The position numbers and the translations under genes were made by a program. Shown in pieces: positions 25,124-34,469 of a DNA stretch of 64,000 bases (position 1 is its first letter; every line of letters starts with the position of its first letter). Under the pieces are notes generated by a model. That model worked only from the letters and a program-made list of their open reading frames with translations, was not told the DNA's origin and did no database searches. The DNA is from Pseudohalocynthiibacter aestuariivivens (GTDB lineage: Bacteria > Pseudomonadota > Alphaproteobacteria > Rhodobacterales > Rhodobacteraceae), in assembly GCF_011040495.1 (NCBI RefSeq), contig NZ_CP049037.1, forward strand, positions 868,001-932,000, read 5' to 3'.

Positions 25124-25908
25124 GCGAACGCTCTCAGTATCGCCAGAGCCGCCGCGTGCTGTTCAGCCCCCGCAGCAGCAATCGCGCGCCCCCCCTCGTG
25201 GGCCGGACCACCTTGCCAATCAGTGACAATACCGCCTGCCGCTTCGATTACCGCGATCGGGGCCTGAATGTCATAGGCATTCAGGCCGGCCTCAATAACC
25301 AGATCAATCTGTCCAGCGGCCAGCATCGCATAAGCGTAGCAGTCCATGCCATAGCGGGTCAGTTGAACTGTCTTTGCTACCGCAGCAAAGGCTGCACCTT
25401 CTTGCGCTGTTCCGACCTCTGGGAAGGTGGTCATCAATGTCGAGGCTGCCAGCGCCCGACTGCCACGCACTGCGAGCGGCCTCTCTCCGAGTGGTCCACG
25501 CATCTGCGCGCGACCAAATCCCCCCTCGAACCGTTCGCCTATGTATGGTTGATCGATCAGCCCATAGATCGGGCCACTGCTATCCGCGACAGCAATCAAA
25601 ACGCCCCAAGTCGGCGCACCAGAGACAAAGGCGCGCGTACCGTCAATCGGATCAAGCACCCATTTCAGGCCGGAATTGCCGTGTTTTGCGCCAAACTCTT
25701 CGCCGAGGATGGCATCATCCGGGCGATGAACGGCCAGAATGTCGCGCATCGCCCTCTCAGCAGCACGATCCGCGACAGTGACAGGATCGAAACCGACAGA
25801 ATCCTTGTTCTCGGCTTTCAGACCGTCCGTACGAAAATGAGGGAGGATAGCCGCACGCGCAGCATTCGCCAACGCATGTGCCGTTTCAGAAATCGCCTGA
25901 ATGTCCAC
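25120..25908 (-). CDS. hisN: Inositol-monophosphatase family enzyme, histidinol-phosphatase type
   Basis: 262 residues from a GTG behind GAGGAG. Metal-binding motifs of the family: ILGEEFG, then WVLDPIDGTRAFVSG, and later AYDIQAPIAVIEAAGG. The RAFVSG and YDIQA versions are typical of HisN histidinol phosphatases of alphaproteobacteria, which finish histidine biosynthesis. No other his gene is nearby, so the substrate is less certain than the family. Confidence 0.78.
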   Translation of the reverse strand: MDIQAISETAHALANAARAAILPHFRTDGLKAENKDSVGFDPVTVADRAAERAMRDILAVHRPDDAILGEEFGAKHGNSGLKWVLDPIDGTRAFVSGAPTWGVLIAVADSSGPIYGLIDQPYIGERFEGGFGRAQMRGPLGERPLAVRGSRALAASTLMTTFPEVGTAQEGAAFAAVAKTVQLTRYGMDCYAYAMLAAGQIDLVIEAGLNAYDIQAPIAVIEAAGGIVTDWQGGPAHEGGRAIAAAGAEQHAAALAILRAFA

Positions 25909-25963
25909 TGCCTACTCCTCATGTCGTCAACGACGACACGAGTAGCCCGGCCCGCACGTCAAC

Positions 25964-26335
25964 TCAAGCGACGTCGCTCAGCACCCGCGCCAGATCAAAC
26001 AGACGGCGGCGCTGGTTTTCCGGGATAGCGTAGTAGGAACGCACCAGATCAAGCGCCTCTTTATCACCCAAGATATCCGATGGGCCTGCGCCGGCCGCTT
26101 GCGCGTCGACCTGTTGCGCCTCGATTCCCTCGAAGAAAAAGCTGACATCGACATCCATTGATGCGGCGATATCCCATAAGCGCGATGCGCTGACTCGATT
26201 TGCGCCGGTTTCGTATTTCTGAATCTGCTGAAATTTTATTCCAACGCTTTCGGCCAGCTGCTGCTGGGTCATGCCAACCAGCCAACGGCGATGCCGGATT
26301 CGTTTGCCTACGTGCATGTCTACTGGATGGGGCAT
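25964..26335 (-). CDS. XRE-family helix-turn-helix regulator
   Basis: 123 residues. The N-terminal HTH (about 10-65) reads RIRHRRWLVGMTQQQLAESV then FQQIQKYETGANRVSASRLW, the conserved alphaproteobacterial form. A linker with VSFFFEGIE and a C-terminal helix (ALDLVRSYYAIPENQRRRLF) follow, as in short SinR-like regulators. Target unknown. Confidence 0.88.
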   Translation of the reverse strand: MPHPVDMHVGKRIRHRRWLVGMTQQQLAESVGIKFQQIQKYETGANRVSASRLWDIAASMDVDVSFFFEGIEAQQVDAQAAGAGPSDILGDKEALDLVRSYYAIPENQRRRLFDLARVLSDVA

Positions 26336-26638
26336 TACAACGTCCTTCCTACTGTGTCCTGCCCTGTGCGGTACATTACTGTGGCAGGTTTACTATTACT
26401 CAAGCATCAATTCCGCACGACCTTTTGTCAGTCGAGGGATGGTACCATCCTAGTCTCAATATACAAGAAGTATCGCAATTGGCGAGTTATTTGATCAAGT
26501 TGTGAACAATTTTAGGGAGAAACCATACGTAAACGTATTCAGCTCCTGCTGTGGCCAAGGGTTTGACAGCGTTATGCCATGAGATTACGTCCGGTCGGCA
26601 CGTTCCTGATTCAACTGCCTACAGTCGAAAGATTTCCC
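26336..26638. other. AT-rich divergent intergenic region
   Basis: About 303 bases with no gene, between the XRE regulator and the quinone oxidoreductase. It contains the palindrome ATACGT-AA-ACGTAT at 26525-26538, about 100 bases before the oxidoreductase ATG. This is the most AT-rich short stretch in the neighbourhood. Confidence 0.5.
26525..26538. promoter_or_regulatory. Short palindrome upstream of the quinone oxidoreductase gene
   Basis: Two perfect 6-base arms, ATACGT and ACGTAT, with AA between them. Position and symmetry suggest a repressor site; the XRE protein transcribed the other way is one candidate. Confidence 0.35.
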
Positions 26639-27601
26639 ATGCGCGCCTTTCACATAACTTCTTTCGAGAGCCCGCCAAAGATCGTCGAGTGTCCTGTGCC
26701 GACACCCGGACCGGGGCAGATACGGTTGCGTATTCATGCTTGCGGGTTGAACTTCGCCGATCTGCTGATGATGACGGGCAGGTATCAGGATACCCCCGCC
26801 CTGCCCTTCACGCTGGGCATGGAGGTGGCGGGTACGGTTGATGCCATCAGCCCGGACACCGAGGCACCTGCGGTCGGCACCCGTGTCGCCGTGTTCGGCG
26901 GTCACGGAGGTCTGGCCGAGTACGGATGTTTTGACGCGGCCCGCGCAGTGGTGTTGCCAGATGCGATGGATGATGTCAGTGCAGCCGCCTTTCAGATCGC
27001 CTATGGCACCAGCCACGTCGCACTGGATCACAAGGCGCGGTTGCAGCCCGGCGAAACACTGCTGGTGCTGGGGGCTGCAGGCGGCGTTGGCCTGACAGCG
27101 GTCGAAATTGGCAAGCTCATGGGCGCGCGGGTGATCGCCTGCGCGCGTGGCGCTGACAAACTGTCCGTCGCCAAGGCTGCGGGTGCCGATCACCTGATTG
27201 ATGCGAAAACAGATGATATTCGCGAAACCTGCCGCGCGCTGGGTGGCGTCGATGTGGTCTATGATCCGGTGGGAGGGGATCAGTTCACCGCCGCGTTCCG
27301 CGCTTGCCGCCCCGAAGCGCGAATCCTATCGATTGGCTTTGCCAGCGGTGAGGTGCCTCAAATCCCCGCCAACCACCTGCTGGTTAAGAATATCAGTGTT
27401 ATGGGGCTGTATTGGGGCGGGTATCTGGCGTTCCGCCCCGAGGTCGTGACCGGATCGCTTGCCACTTTGCTGGACTGGCACCGCGCAGGGCGCATCACGC
27501 CACATGTCAGTCATACCTATTCGCTTGATCAGGCCAGCGATGCACTGGCGCTCCTGCGCGCGCGTAAATCTACGGGTAAAGTGGTCGTGACGGTTTCATA
27601 G
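26639..27601 (+). CDS. Zinc-free quinone oxidoreductase (MDR superfamily)
   Basis: 320 residues. GroES-like N-domain (CGLNFADLLMMTGRYQ, then PALPFTLGMEVAGTV) and a Rossmann domain with VLGAAGGVGLTAVEIGKLMGA near 150. The GLNFAD segment and absence of the structural cysteine cluster place it with NADPH:quinone oxidoreductases rather than zinc alcohol dehydrogenases. The ATG at 26639 gives the family N-terminus MRAFHIT. Substrate not readable. Confidence 0.88.
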   Translation: MRAFHITSFESPPKIVECPVPTPGPGQIRLRIHACGLNFADLLMMTGRYQDTPALPFTLGMEVAGTVDAISPDTEAPAVGTRVAVFGGHGGLAEYGCFDAARAVVLPDAMDDVSAAAFQIAYGTSHVALDHKARLQPGETLLVLGAAGGVGLTAVEIGKLMGARVIACARGADKLSVAKAAGADHLIDAKTDDIRETCRALGGVDVVYDPVGGDQFTAAFRACRPEARILSIGFASGEVPQIPANHLLVKNISVMGLYWGGYLAFRPEVVTGSLATLLDWHRAGRITPHVSHTYSLDQASDALALLRARKSTGKVVVTVS

Positions 27602-27651
27602 ATCACGATGATCCGATCGGGGTCGCGCGGATCACAGCCCTTCACGGGCGA

Positions 27652-28527
27652 TCAACCACTGCTCACAGCTTTGGCTGCGGGTGACGCGAACCCGGACCGC
27701 ACCATGATGGCCAACTGCTCCACCAGCGTATCCCTTGGCGTTCGCGCGCCATAGAGGTTGATCTTTTGCTTGCCCAGGTCGGGCAAAGCGCCCTGATGCG
27801 GCACTGGATCGAAATGACGTGGTGCGCTGCCCTCCAGCCCTACAGTCACGGCCAGATCGGCACTTACCGTTGCCTCGATCGCGCCATCGGAATCCGAATC
27901 GATCGCCTGATCCCAGTCAATCCCAACAGCATCGAGATGCTTGATCACCCCCGGCCGGAACAGACAGTTTCGGCAATGCGCAATTGGGAGAGGGCGCTGT
28001 TTCCAGACCTCCCCGCCGGGCGCGCCATACCATTTCAGCGGCATTTCAATCAGCGTCTCACCGCCCGGACCAACAACGCTTTCGGTGGTCAGGATCAGAT
28101 CGATTTCGCCGCGTCCATAAAGCTCTATCAGGTTCGTGGAATAAGATGATGTCAGATGCACCCGAACCCGTGGAAAGGCTGCATTGAACTGCTTCAACAC
28201 CCGTGGAATCGATGGGTAAATGATGTCGTGCGGCACCCCGAGACTAATCTCGCCCTCCCAAACCTGATCGGTCAACCGTCCGACCACCTCATCATTCATC
28301 GCAACCAGCCGACGCGCGTAGGTCAGTAGCTGATCACCTGCACCCGTCAGCGCGATCTTACGGTTCGAGCGGTCCATCAGGTCAATTCCCAATAACTCTT
28401 CCAGCCTTTTAAGCTGCATCGACACCGCCGATTGCGTCAGGTTGAGCGCAGCAGCAGCACGGGTGACACCGCCGTGGTCCGAGACAGCGACAAAAGAGCG
28501 GAGGGTGGTCATATCCAAATTACGCAT
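27652..28527 (-). CDS. LysR family transcriptional regulator
   Basis: 291 residues. HTH at 5-65 (LRSFVAVSDHGGVTRAAAA then TQSAVSMQLKRLEELLG) and a substrate-binding domain of PBP2 type. It is divergent from a small DUF1127 protein gene 123 bases away, a pairing often seen in Rhodobacteraceae, and probably regulates it. Effector unknown. Confidence 0.9.
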   Translation of the reverse strand: MRNLDMTTLRSFVAVSDHGGVTRAAAALNLTQSAVSMQLKRLEELLGIDLMDRSNRKIALTGAGDQLLTYARRLVAMNDEVVGRLTDQVWEGEISLGVPHDIIYPSIPRVLKQFNAAFPRVRVHLTSSYSTNLIELYGRGEIDLILTTESVVGPGGETLIEMPLKWYGAPGGEVWKQRPLPIAHCRNCLFRPGVIKHLDAVGIDWDQAIDSDSDGAIEATVSADLAVTVGLEGSAPRHFDPVPHQGALPDLGKQKINLYGARTPRDTLVEQLAIMVRSGFASPAAKAVSSG

Positions 28528-28650
28528 TCATCACATTCCTTGATGATGTCATCCATAAACATTCATTTTCAATATTAAGCACCTTCTGGCATTAACATCA
28601 ACATAGGAAATGCAACCAGCATGAAACATCACATTTAGGAAAGGACGATC

Positions 28651-28860
28651 ATGACCTACGTCTCTCACTCCCACGCCACCTGCCACCCAGCGCGTACGCA
28701 TGGCTGGACCTTCTCCACACTCGTGGCGCTCTACCGCTCGCGCCGTGCACTCGCCGGTCTCAGCCCGGAAGCTCTGGCCGATATTGGCATCAACCGTGAC
28801 GCTGCTCTACGCGAAGCAAATCGTCCCGCATGGGACCTGCCGCGCCGCTGGGCACGCTAA
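28651..28860 (+). CDS. DUF1127 protein
   Basis: 69 residues; AGGAAAGG 6 bases before the ATG. The C-terminal half carries the DUF1127 pattern: LYRSRRALAGLSPEALADIG followed by INRDAALREANRPAWD. Small DUF1127 proteins in alphaproteobacteria have been tied to phosphate and carbon turnover and small-RNA binding. The N-terminus (HSHATCHPARTH) is histidine-rich and atypical. Confidence 0.85.
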   Translation: MTYVSHSHATCHPARTHGWTFSTLVALYRSRRALAGLSPEALADIGINRDAALREANRPAWDLPRRWAR

Positions 28861-28902
28861 ACACGGCAAGCACGCCGTCCGTCTGGATAAAATCCCAGCT
28901 AA

Positions 28903-28977
28903 TCAAGTGACATGAACACTTGAATTGGCGCGCCACCCACCCGATATTGTCGGCAAAGCCCCACCACGGGGCTTGCC
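28903..28977. promoter_or_regulatory. Two inverted repeats between the DUF1127 and Bax-inhibitor-like genes
   Basis: TCAAGTG (28903-28909) and CACTTGA (28917-28923) are perfect 7-base arms around ACATGAA. A second hairpin at 28952-28977 pairs GGC..AAGCCCC with GGGGCTT..GCC around ACCAC. The second could end the DUF1127 transcript; the first resembles an operator. Confidence 0.4.
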
Positions 28978-28999
28978 AACATACATATCGGAGGCATTG

Positions 29000-29719
29000 A
29001 TGGCTGAATTTGACACGATCCGGACGGCGGCAGGCAGCCGCACTGCCCAGATTGACCAAGGGCTGCGCGCCCATATGAACAAGGTCTACGGGACCATGTC
29101 CGTGGGCATGCTTCTTACATTCCTCGCGGCTTGGGCCGTGGGTAACAACGCATACATGATGCAGACACTGTTTACAGGCATGACGCGCTGGGTTGTCATG
29201 TTCGCCCCTCTGATCATGGTCTTTGCTTTCGGTGCCGTGATTAACAAGCTATCGGCAGCAGCGGCACAGCTCTTTTTCTATGCTTTCGCAGCTGTTATGG
29301 GCGTCTCGATCAGCTACATTTTCGTAGTCTTCACGGATTACTCGATCGCGCAAATTTTCCTAACCACCTCAATCGCCTTTGCAGGTCTGTCCTTCTGGGG
29401 CTACACCACGAAGAAAGACATCTCTGGCTGGGGCAGTTTTCTGATCATGGGCCTGATCGGCATCATCGTGGCGTCGATCATCAACATCTTTATCGGCAGC
29501 CCGGCGATCATGTTCGCGATTTCGATCATTGGTGTGCTGATCTTTGCAGGTCTCACAGCCTACGACACTCAGTCGATCAAGAACGAGTATCTGGCACACG
29601 CGCATCACGGCGACAGTGAATGGCTGGGTAAGTCGGCAATCATGGGCGCGCTGCGTCTCTACCTCGACTTCATCAACATGTTCATGTTCCTACTGCAACT
29701 TCTCGGCAATCGCGAATAA
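29000..29719 (+). CDS. Bax inhibitor-1/YccA family membrane protein
   Basis: 239 residues, seven hydrophobic segments, start at 29000 behind GGAGG. The family marks are HMNKVYGTMSVGMLLTFLAA near the start and GLTAYDTQSIK plus ALRLYLDFINMFMFLLQLLG at the end, the latter being the UPF0005 C-terminal signature. Bacterial homologues are pH-sensitive calcium-leak channels; YccA also modulates FtsH. It is followed by a clear rho-independent terminator. Confidence 0.92.
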   Translation: MAEFDTIRTAAGSRTAQIDQGLRAHMNKVYGTMSVGMLLTFLAAWAVGNNAYMMQTLFTGMTRWVVMFAPLIMVFAFGAVINKLSAAAAQLFFYAFAAVMGVSISYIFVVFTDYSIAQIFLTTSIAFAGLSFWGYTTKKDISGWGSFLIMGLIGIIVASIINIFIGSPAIMFAISIIGVLIFAGLTAYDTQSIKNEYLAHAHHGDSEWLGKSAIMGALRLYLDFINMFMFLLQLLGNRE

Positions 29720-29741
29720 CCAGCAGCGCATAACAAAAACC

Positions 29742-29772
29742 AAAGCCGGTCCATAGTGACCGGCTTTTTTTG
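29742..29772 (+). terminator. Rho-independent terminator of the Bax-inhibitor-like gene
   Basis: AAAGCCGGTC (29742-29751) and GACCGGCTTT (29758-29767) form a 10-base stem with a 6-base loop, followed by a T run to 29771. Confidence 0.9.
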
Positions 29773-29855
29773 TGGGGCCGATTATTTGATCAATTGGCTG
29801 GCGTTACATTCGGCGAGAACCTAACGTTTCGCCACACCGAATGCAGGAGCGCCCT

Positions 29856-30626
29856 ATGACCCATTCTCATGTCACGATCAACCGGGATCACTGGAACGCA
29901 ATGGCCTCTGACTGGGCCGCTGAGGGCGCGCGCGCCTGGGCCAGCGATGTACCATATTGGGGTGCATGGAGCCTGCCAGAGCACGACCTGCGGCTGCTGC
30001 CTGAGGACATGACAGGCATGGACGCGATCGAACTGGGCTGCGGCACCGGTTATGTTTCGGCGTGGATGGCGCGGCGTGGGGCGCGGGTGACGGGCATCGA
30101 CATGTCGGAGGGACAACTGGACACCGCCCGGCGGCTGGCATCAGAACACTGCGCACAGATCAACTTTGCGCACGGCAATGCCGAGAGCGTCGATCGGCCG
30201 GCGTCAGCATTCGATTTCGCCATCTCGGAATATGGGGCTGCGATCTGGTGCGACCCGACGGTTTGGTTACCCGAGGCACACCGCCTGCTGCGACCCGGCG
30301 GCAGGTTGGTCTTTCTGGGCCATCACCCGCTGATGGTCGCGTGCATTCCACCCAGTGGTGCCGATTGCGAGCGGGTTCTGCACGTTCCCTATCGTGGCAT
30401 GAATCGGCAGGATTACACAGAGGTCTCGGTTGATCCCGGCGGGATCGAATTCAACATGCCAGTATCAGATTGGATGGCGCTGTTTGAAAAGATCGGCTTT
30501 GGCGTCATCCGCTACCAAGAGCTATACGCGCCTGAAAGCGCCACAGAGGATGCATACGGCATCCCCGCAGAGTGGGCCAAGGCCTATCCGTGCGAACAGG
30601 TCTGGCACTTGCAAAAGCGCGCGTAG
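29856..30626 (+). CDS. Class I SAM-dependent methyltransferase
   Basis: 256 residues. Motif I reads AIELGCGTGYVSAWMA near 55-70, followed by GARVTGIDMSEGQLDTA (acidic residue binding the ribose) and RLLRPGGRLVFLG. The ATG at 29856 follows AGGAG by 6 bases. The methylated substrate cannot be inferred; neighbours are unrelated housekeeping genes. Confidence 0.85.
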   Translation: MTHSHVTINRDHWNAMASDWAAEGARAWASDVPYWGAWSLPEHDLRLLPEDMTGMDAIELGCGTGYVSAWMARRGARVTGIDMSEGQLDTARRLASEHCAQINFAHGNAESVDRPASAFDFAISEYGAAIWCDPTVWLPEAHRLLRPGGRLVFLGHHPLMVACIPPSGADCERVLHVPYRGMNRQDYTEVSVDPGGIEFNMPVSDWMALFEKIGFGVIRYQELYAPESATEDAYGIPAEWAKAYPCEQVWHLQKRA

Positions 30627-30633
30627 AACAGAT

Positions 30634-30660
30634 AAAGCCGCGCTCAGAAGGCGCGGCTTT
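30634..30660. terminator. Shared terminator hairpin between the methyltransferase and rpmG
   Basis: AAAGCCGCGC (30634-30643) pairs with GCGCGGCTTT (30651-30660). It lies between two convergent genes and has A/T flanks on both sides, so it likely works in both directions. Confidence 0.8.
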
Positions 30661-30695
30661 CAAAATCTGTCATGGCAGACAGACAAGCAGTGATC

Positions 30696-30863
30696 TTACT
30701 TGATCTTGCCTTCTTTGTATTCGACATGCTTGCGCACAACCGGGTCGTATTTACGAACCGTCATCTTTTCGGTCATGGTGCGCGCATTTTTCTTGGTCAC
30801 GTAGAAATGGCCCGTGCCCGCGGTCGAGTTCAGACGGATCTTGATGGTCGTCGGCTTCGCCAT
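30696..30863 (-). CDS. rpmG: Ribosomal protein L33
   Basis: 55 residues, the normal alphaproteobacterial length, beginning [19 protein letters not shown] and ending VEYKEGKIK. The cysteine pairs of the zinc-binding form are absent ([11 protein letters not shown] in their place), so this is the zinc-independent version. Start 30863 is preferred over a 9-codon upstream extension. Confidence 0.95.
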   Translation of the reverse strand: MAKPTTIKIRLNSTAGTGHFYVTKKNARTMTEKMTVRKYDPVVRKHVEYKEGKIK

Positions 30864-31089
30864 TGGTGTTCTCCTGCGCCGGGGGGCCAAGCCGCCCCGT
30901 GAATTCGGTATGAACCCCGCCTTTTACCCGCCAGCGCGCCCGAGTCAACCACGATTGTGCAAATGTCGTACGCAGTGCGCTCGCTTTCTTCGTTGGACAA
31001 ATACTCACATGCCCGCAGGCCCAATTTCGACACGCACATCTCGCATACGCGCGCGAAATTCGCAGGTTTCCCGGCATGTCGGTGAATTT

Positions 31090-31496
31090 GCGCGGAGGGC
31101 CTATAAGCCGGATTCTGTCCCGAGGACCTAGGTCCCCATGGATGACCATTCATCTGAAGGCACCGTTGCCGATCCCCCTCTAGCTGCCAACCCGGACCGC
31201 CGGGCCAAGACGTGCCTGCGGGCGGTTTCGGTTGCCCGACCAGCCCCGCGCGCGGTCCCTATTTGGCATTGCTCCCGGTGGGGCTTGCCATGCCGGTGCT
31301 GTTGCCAGCCCCGCGGTGGGCCCTTACCCCACCGTTTCACCCTTACGCCAGATTGCTCTGACGCGGTTTGTTTTCTGTGGCGCTTTCCCTCGGGTTGCCC
31401 CGGCCGGGCGTTACCCGGCACCGTTGTCCTGTGGAGTCCGGACTTTCCTCCCAAACAGGCCGAAACCCGTCCAAGCGGCCATCCGGCCCTCCGCGC
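31090..31496 (-). ncRNA. rnpB: RNase P RNA (bacterial type A)
   Basis: Read on the minus strand, the 5' end GCGCGGAGGGCC (31496-31485) pairs with the 3' end GGCCCTCCGCGC (31101-31090) to give stem P1. The conserved core GAGGAAAGTCCGGACTCC lies about 45 bases in. ACAGAATCCGGCTTATAGG near the 3' end is the universal P RNA tail. Length is about 407 nucleotides. It is the catalytic RNA that trims tRNA 5' leaders. Confidence 0.95.
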
Positions 31497-31505
31497 GTCG
31501 CTCAG

Positions 31506-32210
31506 TTAAGCATCCGCCCCACCGGGGTCAACGGGAAAGCGTGCGGCAATATCCGCCAGCACCGCCATATCGTCCGCACAAAGCGGCCCACGCCCCCATG
31601 GCCGAAAGCGCAGGCGTATCGCTTTGAGCACGTCGGCGTCGGAAAATGCAGCGCCATAGCCGATGCGCCCTGTCAGCGCACGAAACGCGCTCAACGGCGC
31701 ATCCGCCCCCGGTTGCGGCCAAACCGCCACCCCCCGCAAGGCAAGCCGACGCCAGTCAAAGCGCGGGCCGGGGTCGTCCTTTCGGTCCGGCGCCATGTCC
31801 GAATGGCCTATGACCCGCTCGGGCGGGATCGCCCAACGCTCCATGATGTCTTGCGCAAGCCGCTCGAGCACACGCATCTGCGGGTCAGGAAAAGGATGAT
31901 CGCCCTGATTGGCCAATTCGATCCCGATGGCGCGTGAATTGACCTCGTCCACCGCCCCCCAGCACCCCAGACCGGCATGCCATGCACGCATTTCCTCGGG
32001 CACCAATTGCCACAGTCGTCCATCTTCGGCGATGACATAGTGGCACGATACCGGCGGCGTAACAGTTGGATCGCAGAGCCGCTCAACCGCGTCCTCGGCG
32101 GTATCCATGTTAGTGAAGTGCAGTAGCAGGATGTCGGGACGCACCCCACCCCGCCGCGCATTCATGTTGGGCGAAGTCCGCTGGATGACCTCGGGCAGAT
32201 CAGGACTCAC
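31506..32210 (-). CDS. N-acetylmuramoyl-L-alanine amidase (Amidase_2/AmpD-type)
   Basis: 234 residues from a GTG start. LLLHFTNMDTAEDAVERL begins the amidase fold, with HYVIAEDGRLWQLVPEEMRAWHAG and IGIELANQG carrying zinc and catalytic residues, and VIGHSDMAPDRKDDPG the closing zinc histidine and the conserved K/D. The C-terminal part (about 160-225) resembles a peptidoglycan-binding-like helical tail. It has no signal peptide, which favours muropeptide recycling in the cytoplasm. The upstream lipoprotein gene ends 6 bases away. Confidence 0.88.
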   Translation of the reverse strand: MSPDLPEVIQRTSPNMNARRGGVRPDILLLHFTNMDTAEDAVERLCDPTVTPPVSCHYVIAEDGRLWQLVPEEMRAWHAGLGCWGAVDEVNSRAIGIELANQGDHPFPDPQMRVLERLAQDIMERWAIPPERVIGHSDMAPDRKDDPGPRFDWRRLALRGVAVWPQPGADAPLSAFRALTGRIGYGAAFSDADVLKAIRLRFRPWGRGPLCADDMAVLADIAARFPVDPGGADA

Positions 32211-32216
32211 GCCGGA

Positions 32217-32948
32217 TCAGCCGCCCTGTGCCTTGCGGAACGGGCGAGGATCCCAGCCACAGGCATATCCATCCCCGTCAGGGTCCAGCCCGAGACGGTC
32301 ACGCTCGGGTCCACCCTTGTCAAGAAAATCGATCTGCGCCAGATCCGGCCCGGTGTATTTTGCGCAATTCTTGGCGTAACGACCGCTTTTGTTCACACCA
32401 ACGCGACGATAGACCTGCGTGCCCACCGGATGCTTGGTCTTAAGCGCATAGGCGACGATATTGGCCCCCTGCCCGCCAGAACGGCTGGGCAGCGCCTCGA
32501 CCGCGGCAACCTGATATTGCTGCCGGTTCACCGCGATCCGCGCCGCGTCATCCTCGATCGTCCGTTGATTGCCGACCGCATCGAAATTATTCTCGTTCGA
32601 AATGCCGACACTGTTTACCACGGCAGGCGGTGCATTATCCGGGCTGGCCTGAACGACCCGCTCGCCGGAATTGGCGGCGCGCTCTTCAACCTGATCGTCA
32701 TTATCCAGCGCCGCGCGGGCCTGCGCCGCGATCTGCTCGCTTTCCGATGTACCGTCCAGCGCCGTGGTACTGACCACGGAGGGAGCAGGTACAGGATCAC
32801 CAGCTAATGCGGCATCCTGCCGGGCCTGATACTCGTCATAGTTACCAAAACCGACACCAGCGCCAGTGTTGGGGCCACTCTCGGGGATGGACGTTCCGCA
32901 AGCCGCCAATGCCGCGACGGCAACGAATCCACAAAATTTATGCATCAT
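32217..32948 (-). CDS. Lipoprotein with C-terminal excalibur-like domain
   Basis: 243 residues. The signal peptide ends in a lipobox, AALAAC, with Cys at 17. A long low-complexity region leads to a C-terminal module (about 200-240): CAKYTGPDLAQIDFLDKGGP, then RLGLDPDGDGYACGWDP. DPDGDGYACGWDP is the DxDxDGxxCE-type calcium loop of excalibur domains. It likely acts in the periplasm at the outer or inner membrane. Upstream of the amidase on the same strand. Confidence 0.8.
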   Translation of the reverse strand: MMHKFCGFVAVAALAACGTSIPESGPNTGAGVGFGNYDEYQARQDAALAGDPVPAPSVVSTTALDGTSESEQIAAQARAALDNDDQVEERAANSGERVVQASPDNAPPAVVNSVGISNENNFDAVGNQRTIEDDAARIAVNRQQYQVAAVEALPSRSGGQGANIVAYALKTKHPVGTQVYRRVGVNKSGRYAKNCAKYTGPDLAQIDFLDKGGPERDRLGLDPDGDGYACGWDPRPFRKAQGG

Positions 32949-32978
32949 TTGTCCTGCAACATGCTGTTTGCGGGCGGT

Positions 32979-34469
32979 CTACCACCATTTTCCGGGCTTG
33001 GCTACAAAACCGGCAGCGCCTTCCAACGCGTAGGCGCAATTCAGCAGGTCGCCCTCTTCCCACGGACGACCGATCAATTGCAGCCCCAACGGCAGCCCCT
33101 GACGATCCAGCCCCGCAGGCACGGAAATACCCGGCAAACCGGCCAAATTCACCGTGACGGTGAATACATCGTTGAGATACATCGCCACCGGATCGGCATC
33201 CGCCATCTCTCCCAGACCGAACGCCGCCGACGGCGTGGCAGGGGTCAGGATCGCGTCGATCCCATCGGCGAACACATTCTCGAAGTCACGCTTGATCAGC
33301 GTACGCACCTTGCGCGCCCGGTTGTAGTAGGCATCGTAAAATCCGGCGGACAGTACATAGGTGCCCACCATGACACGGCGCTGCACTTCGGGGCCGAATC
33401 CTTCGGCGCGGGTCTTTTCGTACATTTCCGTAATGCCATCGCCCTGCGCCAATGTCGCACGATGACCGTAACGCACACCATCATAACGCGCCAGATTGCT
33501 GGACGCCTCGGCAGGGGCGATCACGTAATAGGTGGGCAGCGCATATTTGGTGTGTGGCAGGCTGATATCGCGGACTGTCGCACCGGCATCCTTCATCATC
33601 GCGGTGCCATCCGCCCACAGCTTTTCGATCTCGTCCGGCATACCATCCATCCGATACTCGCGCGGGATGCCAATCACCTTGCCCTTGATGTCGCCTGTCA
33701 GCATCGCCTCGAAATTGGGCACGGCCAGATCGGCGCTGGTGCTGTCCTTGGGATCATGTCCGCACATCGCCTCAAGCATGATCGCGGCGTCGCGGACATC
33801 CTTGGTCATGGGTCCGGCCTGATCCAGTGAAGAGGCAAATGCGACGATCCCCCAGCGAGAGCAGCGTCCATAGGTCGGCTTGATCCCGGTAATTCCGGTA
33901 AAGGCCGCTGGCTGACGGATTGACCCGCCGGTATCGGTACCGGTCGCCCCGAGACAGAGATCGGCAGCGACCGCACTGGCCGAGCCGCCAGATGATCCGC
34001 CCGGCGTCAGGGCCGCATCGTCATTGCCACGCCGCCACGGGTTGACCGCGTTGCCATATGTGCTGGTCTCATTGCTCGACCCCATGGCAAATTCATCCAT
34101 GTTGAGCTTACCCAGCATGACAGAACCCGCATCAAAGAGGTTCTGCGTAACTGTCGATTCATATTCCGGCTGGAACCCATTCAGGATCGCGCTGCCCGCT
34201 TGGCTGGCGACACCCTTGGTGCAAAAAAGGTCTTTGATGCCCAGCGGAATGCCACACATCGCTGGGGTTTCATCAGCCCCCTGCAGACGCTCATCCGCGC
34301 GCGTGGCCTGCTGGCGCGCCAGATCGGCTGTGCCATGCACGAACGCGTTCAATGCTCCGGCAGCGTCGATCTGCGCCAGACATGCCTCGGTCAGCTCAGT
34401 GCTGGTGATATCCTTGGCACGCAACTTGTCGCGCGCCTCGGCAATGGTAAGCGTGTTCAGACCCGACAT
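32979..34469 (-). CDS. gatA: Asp-tRNA(Asn)/Glu-tRNA(Gln) amidotransferase subunit A
   Basis: 496 residues. Amidase signature with the Lys-Ser-Ser triad: [10 protein letters not shown] holds the lysine, and [14 protein letters not shown] then [14 protein letters not shown] the two serines. GatA releases ammonia from glutamine for transamidation of misacylated tRNA in the GatCAB complex. Its ATG shares a base with the gatC stop (TAATG). Confidence 0.96.
   Translation of the reverse strand: MSGLNTLTIAEARDKLRAKDITSTELTEACLAQIDAAGALNAFVHGTADLARQQATRADERLQGADETPAMCGIPLGIKDLFCTKGVASQAGSAILNGFQPEYESTVTQNLFDAGSVMLGKLNMDEFAMGSSNETSTYGNAVNPWRRGNDDAALTPGGSSGGSASAVAADLCLGATGTDTGGSIRQPAAFTGITGIKPTYGRCSRWGIVAFASSLDQAGPMTKDVRDAAIMLEAMCGHDPKDSTSADLAVPNFEAMLTGDIKGKVIGIPREYRMDGMPDEIEKLWADGTAMMKDAGATVRDISLPHTKYALPTYYVIAPAEASSNLARYDGVRYGHRATLAQGDGITEMYEKTRAEGFGPEVQRRVMVGTYVLSAGFYDAYYNRARKVRTLIKRDFENVFADGIDAILTPATPSAAFGLGEMADADPVAMYLNDVFTVTVNLAGLPGISVPAGLDRQGLPLGLQLIGRPWEEGDLLNCAYALEGAAGFVAKPGKWW

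Noticed and set aside
31128..31937. Frames of 108 to 189 codons across the RNase P RNA region
   Set aside because: They overlap rnpB, whose conserved core and closing stem are clear, and the amidase on the other strand.
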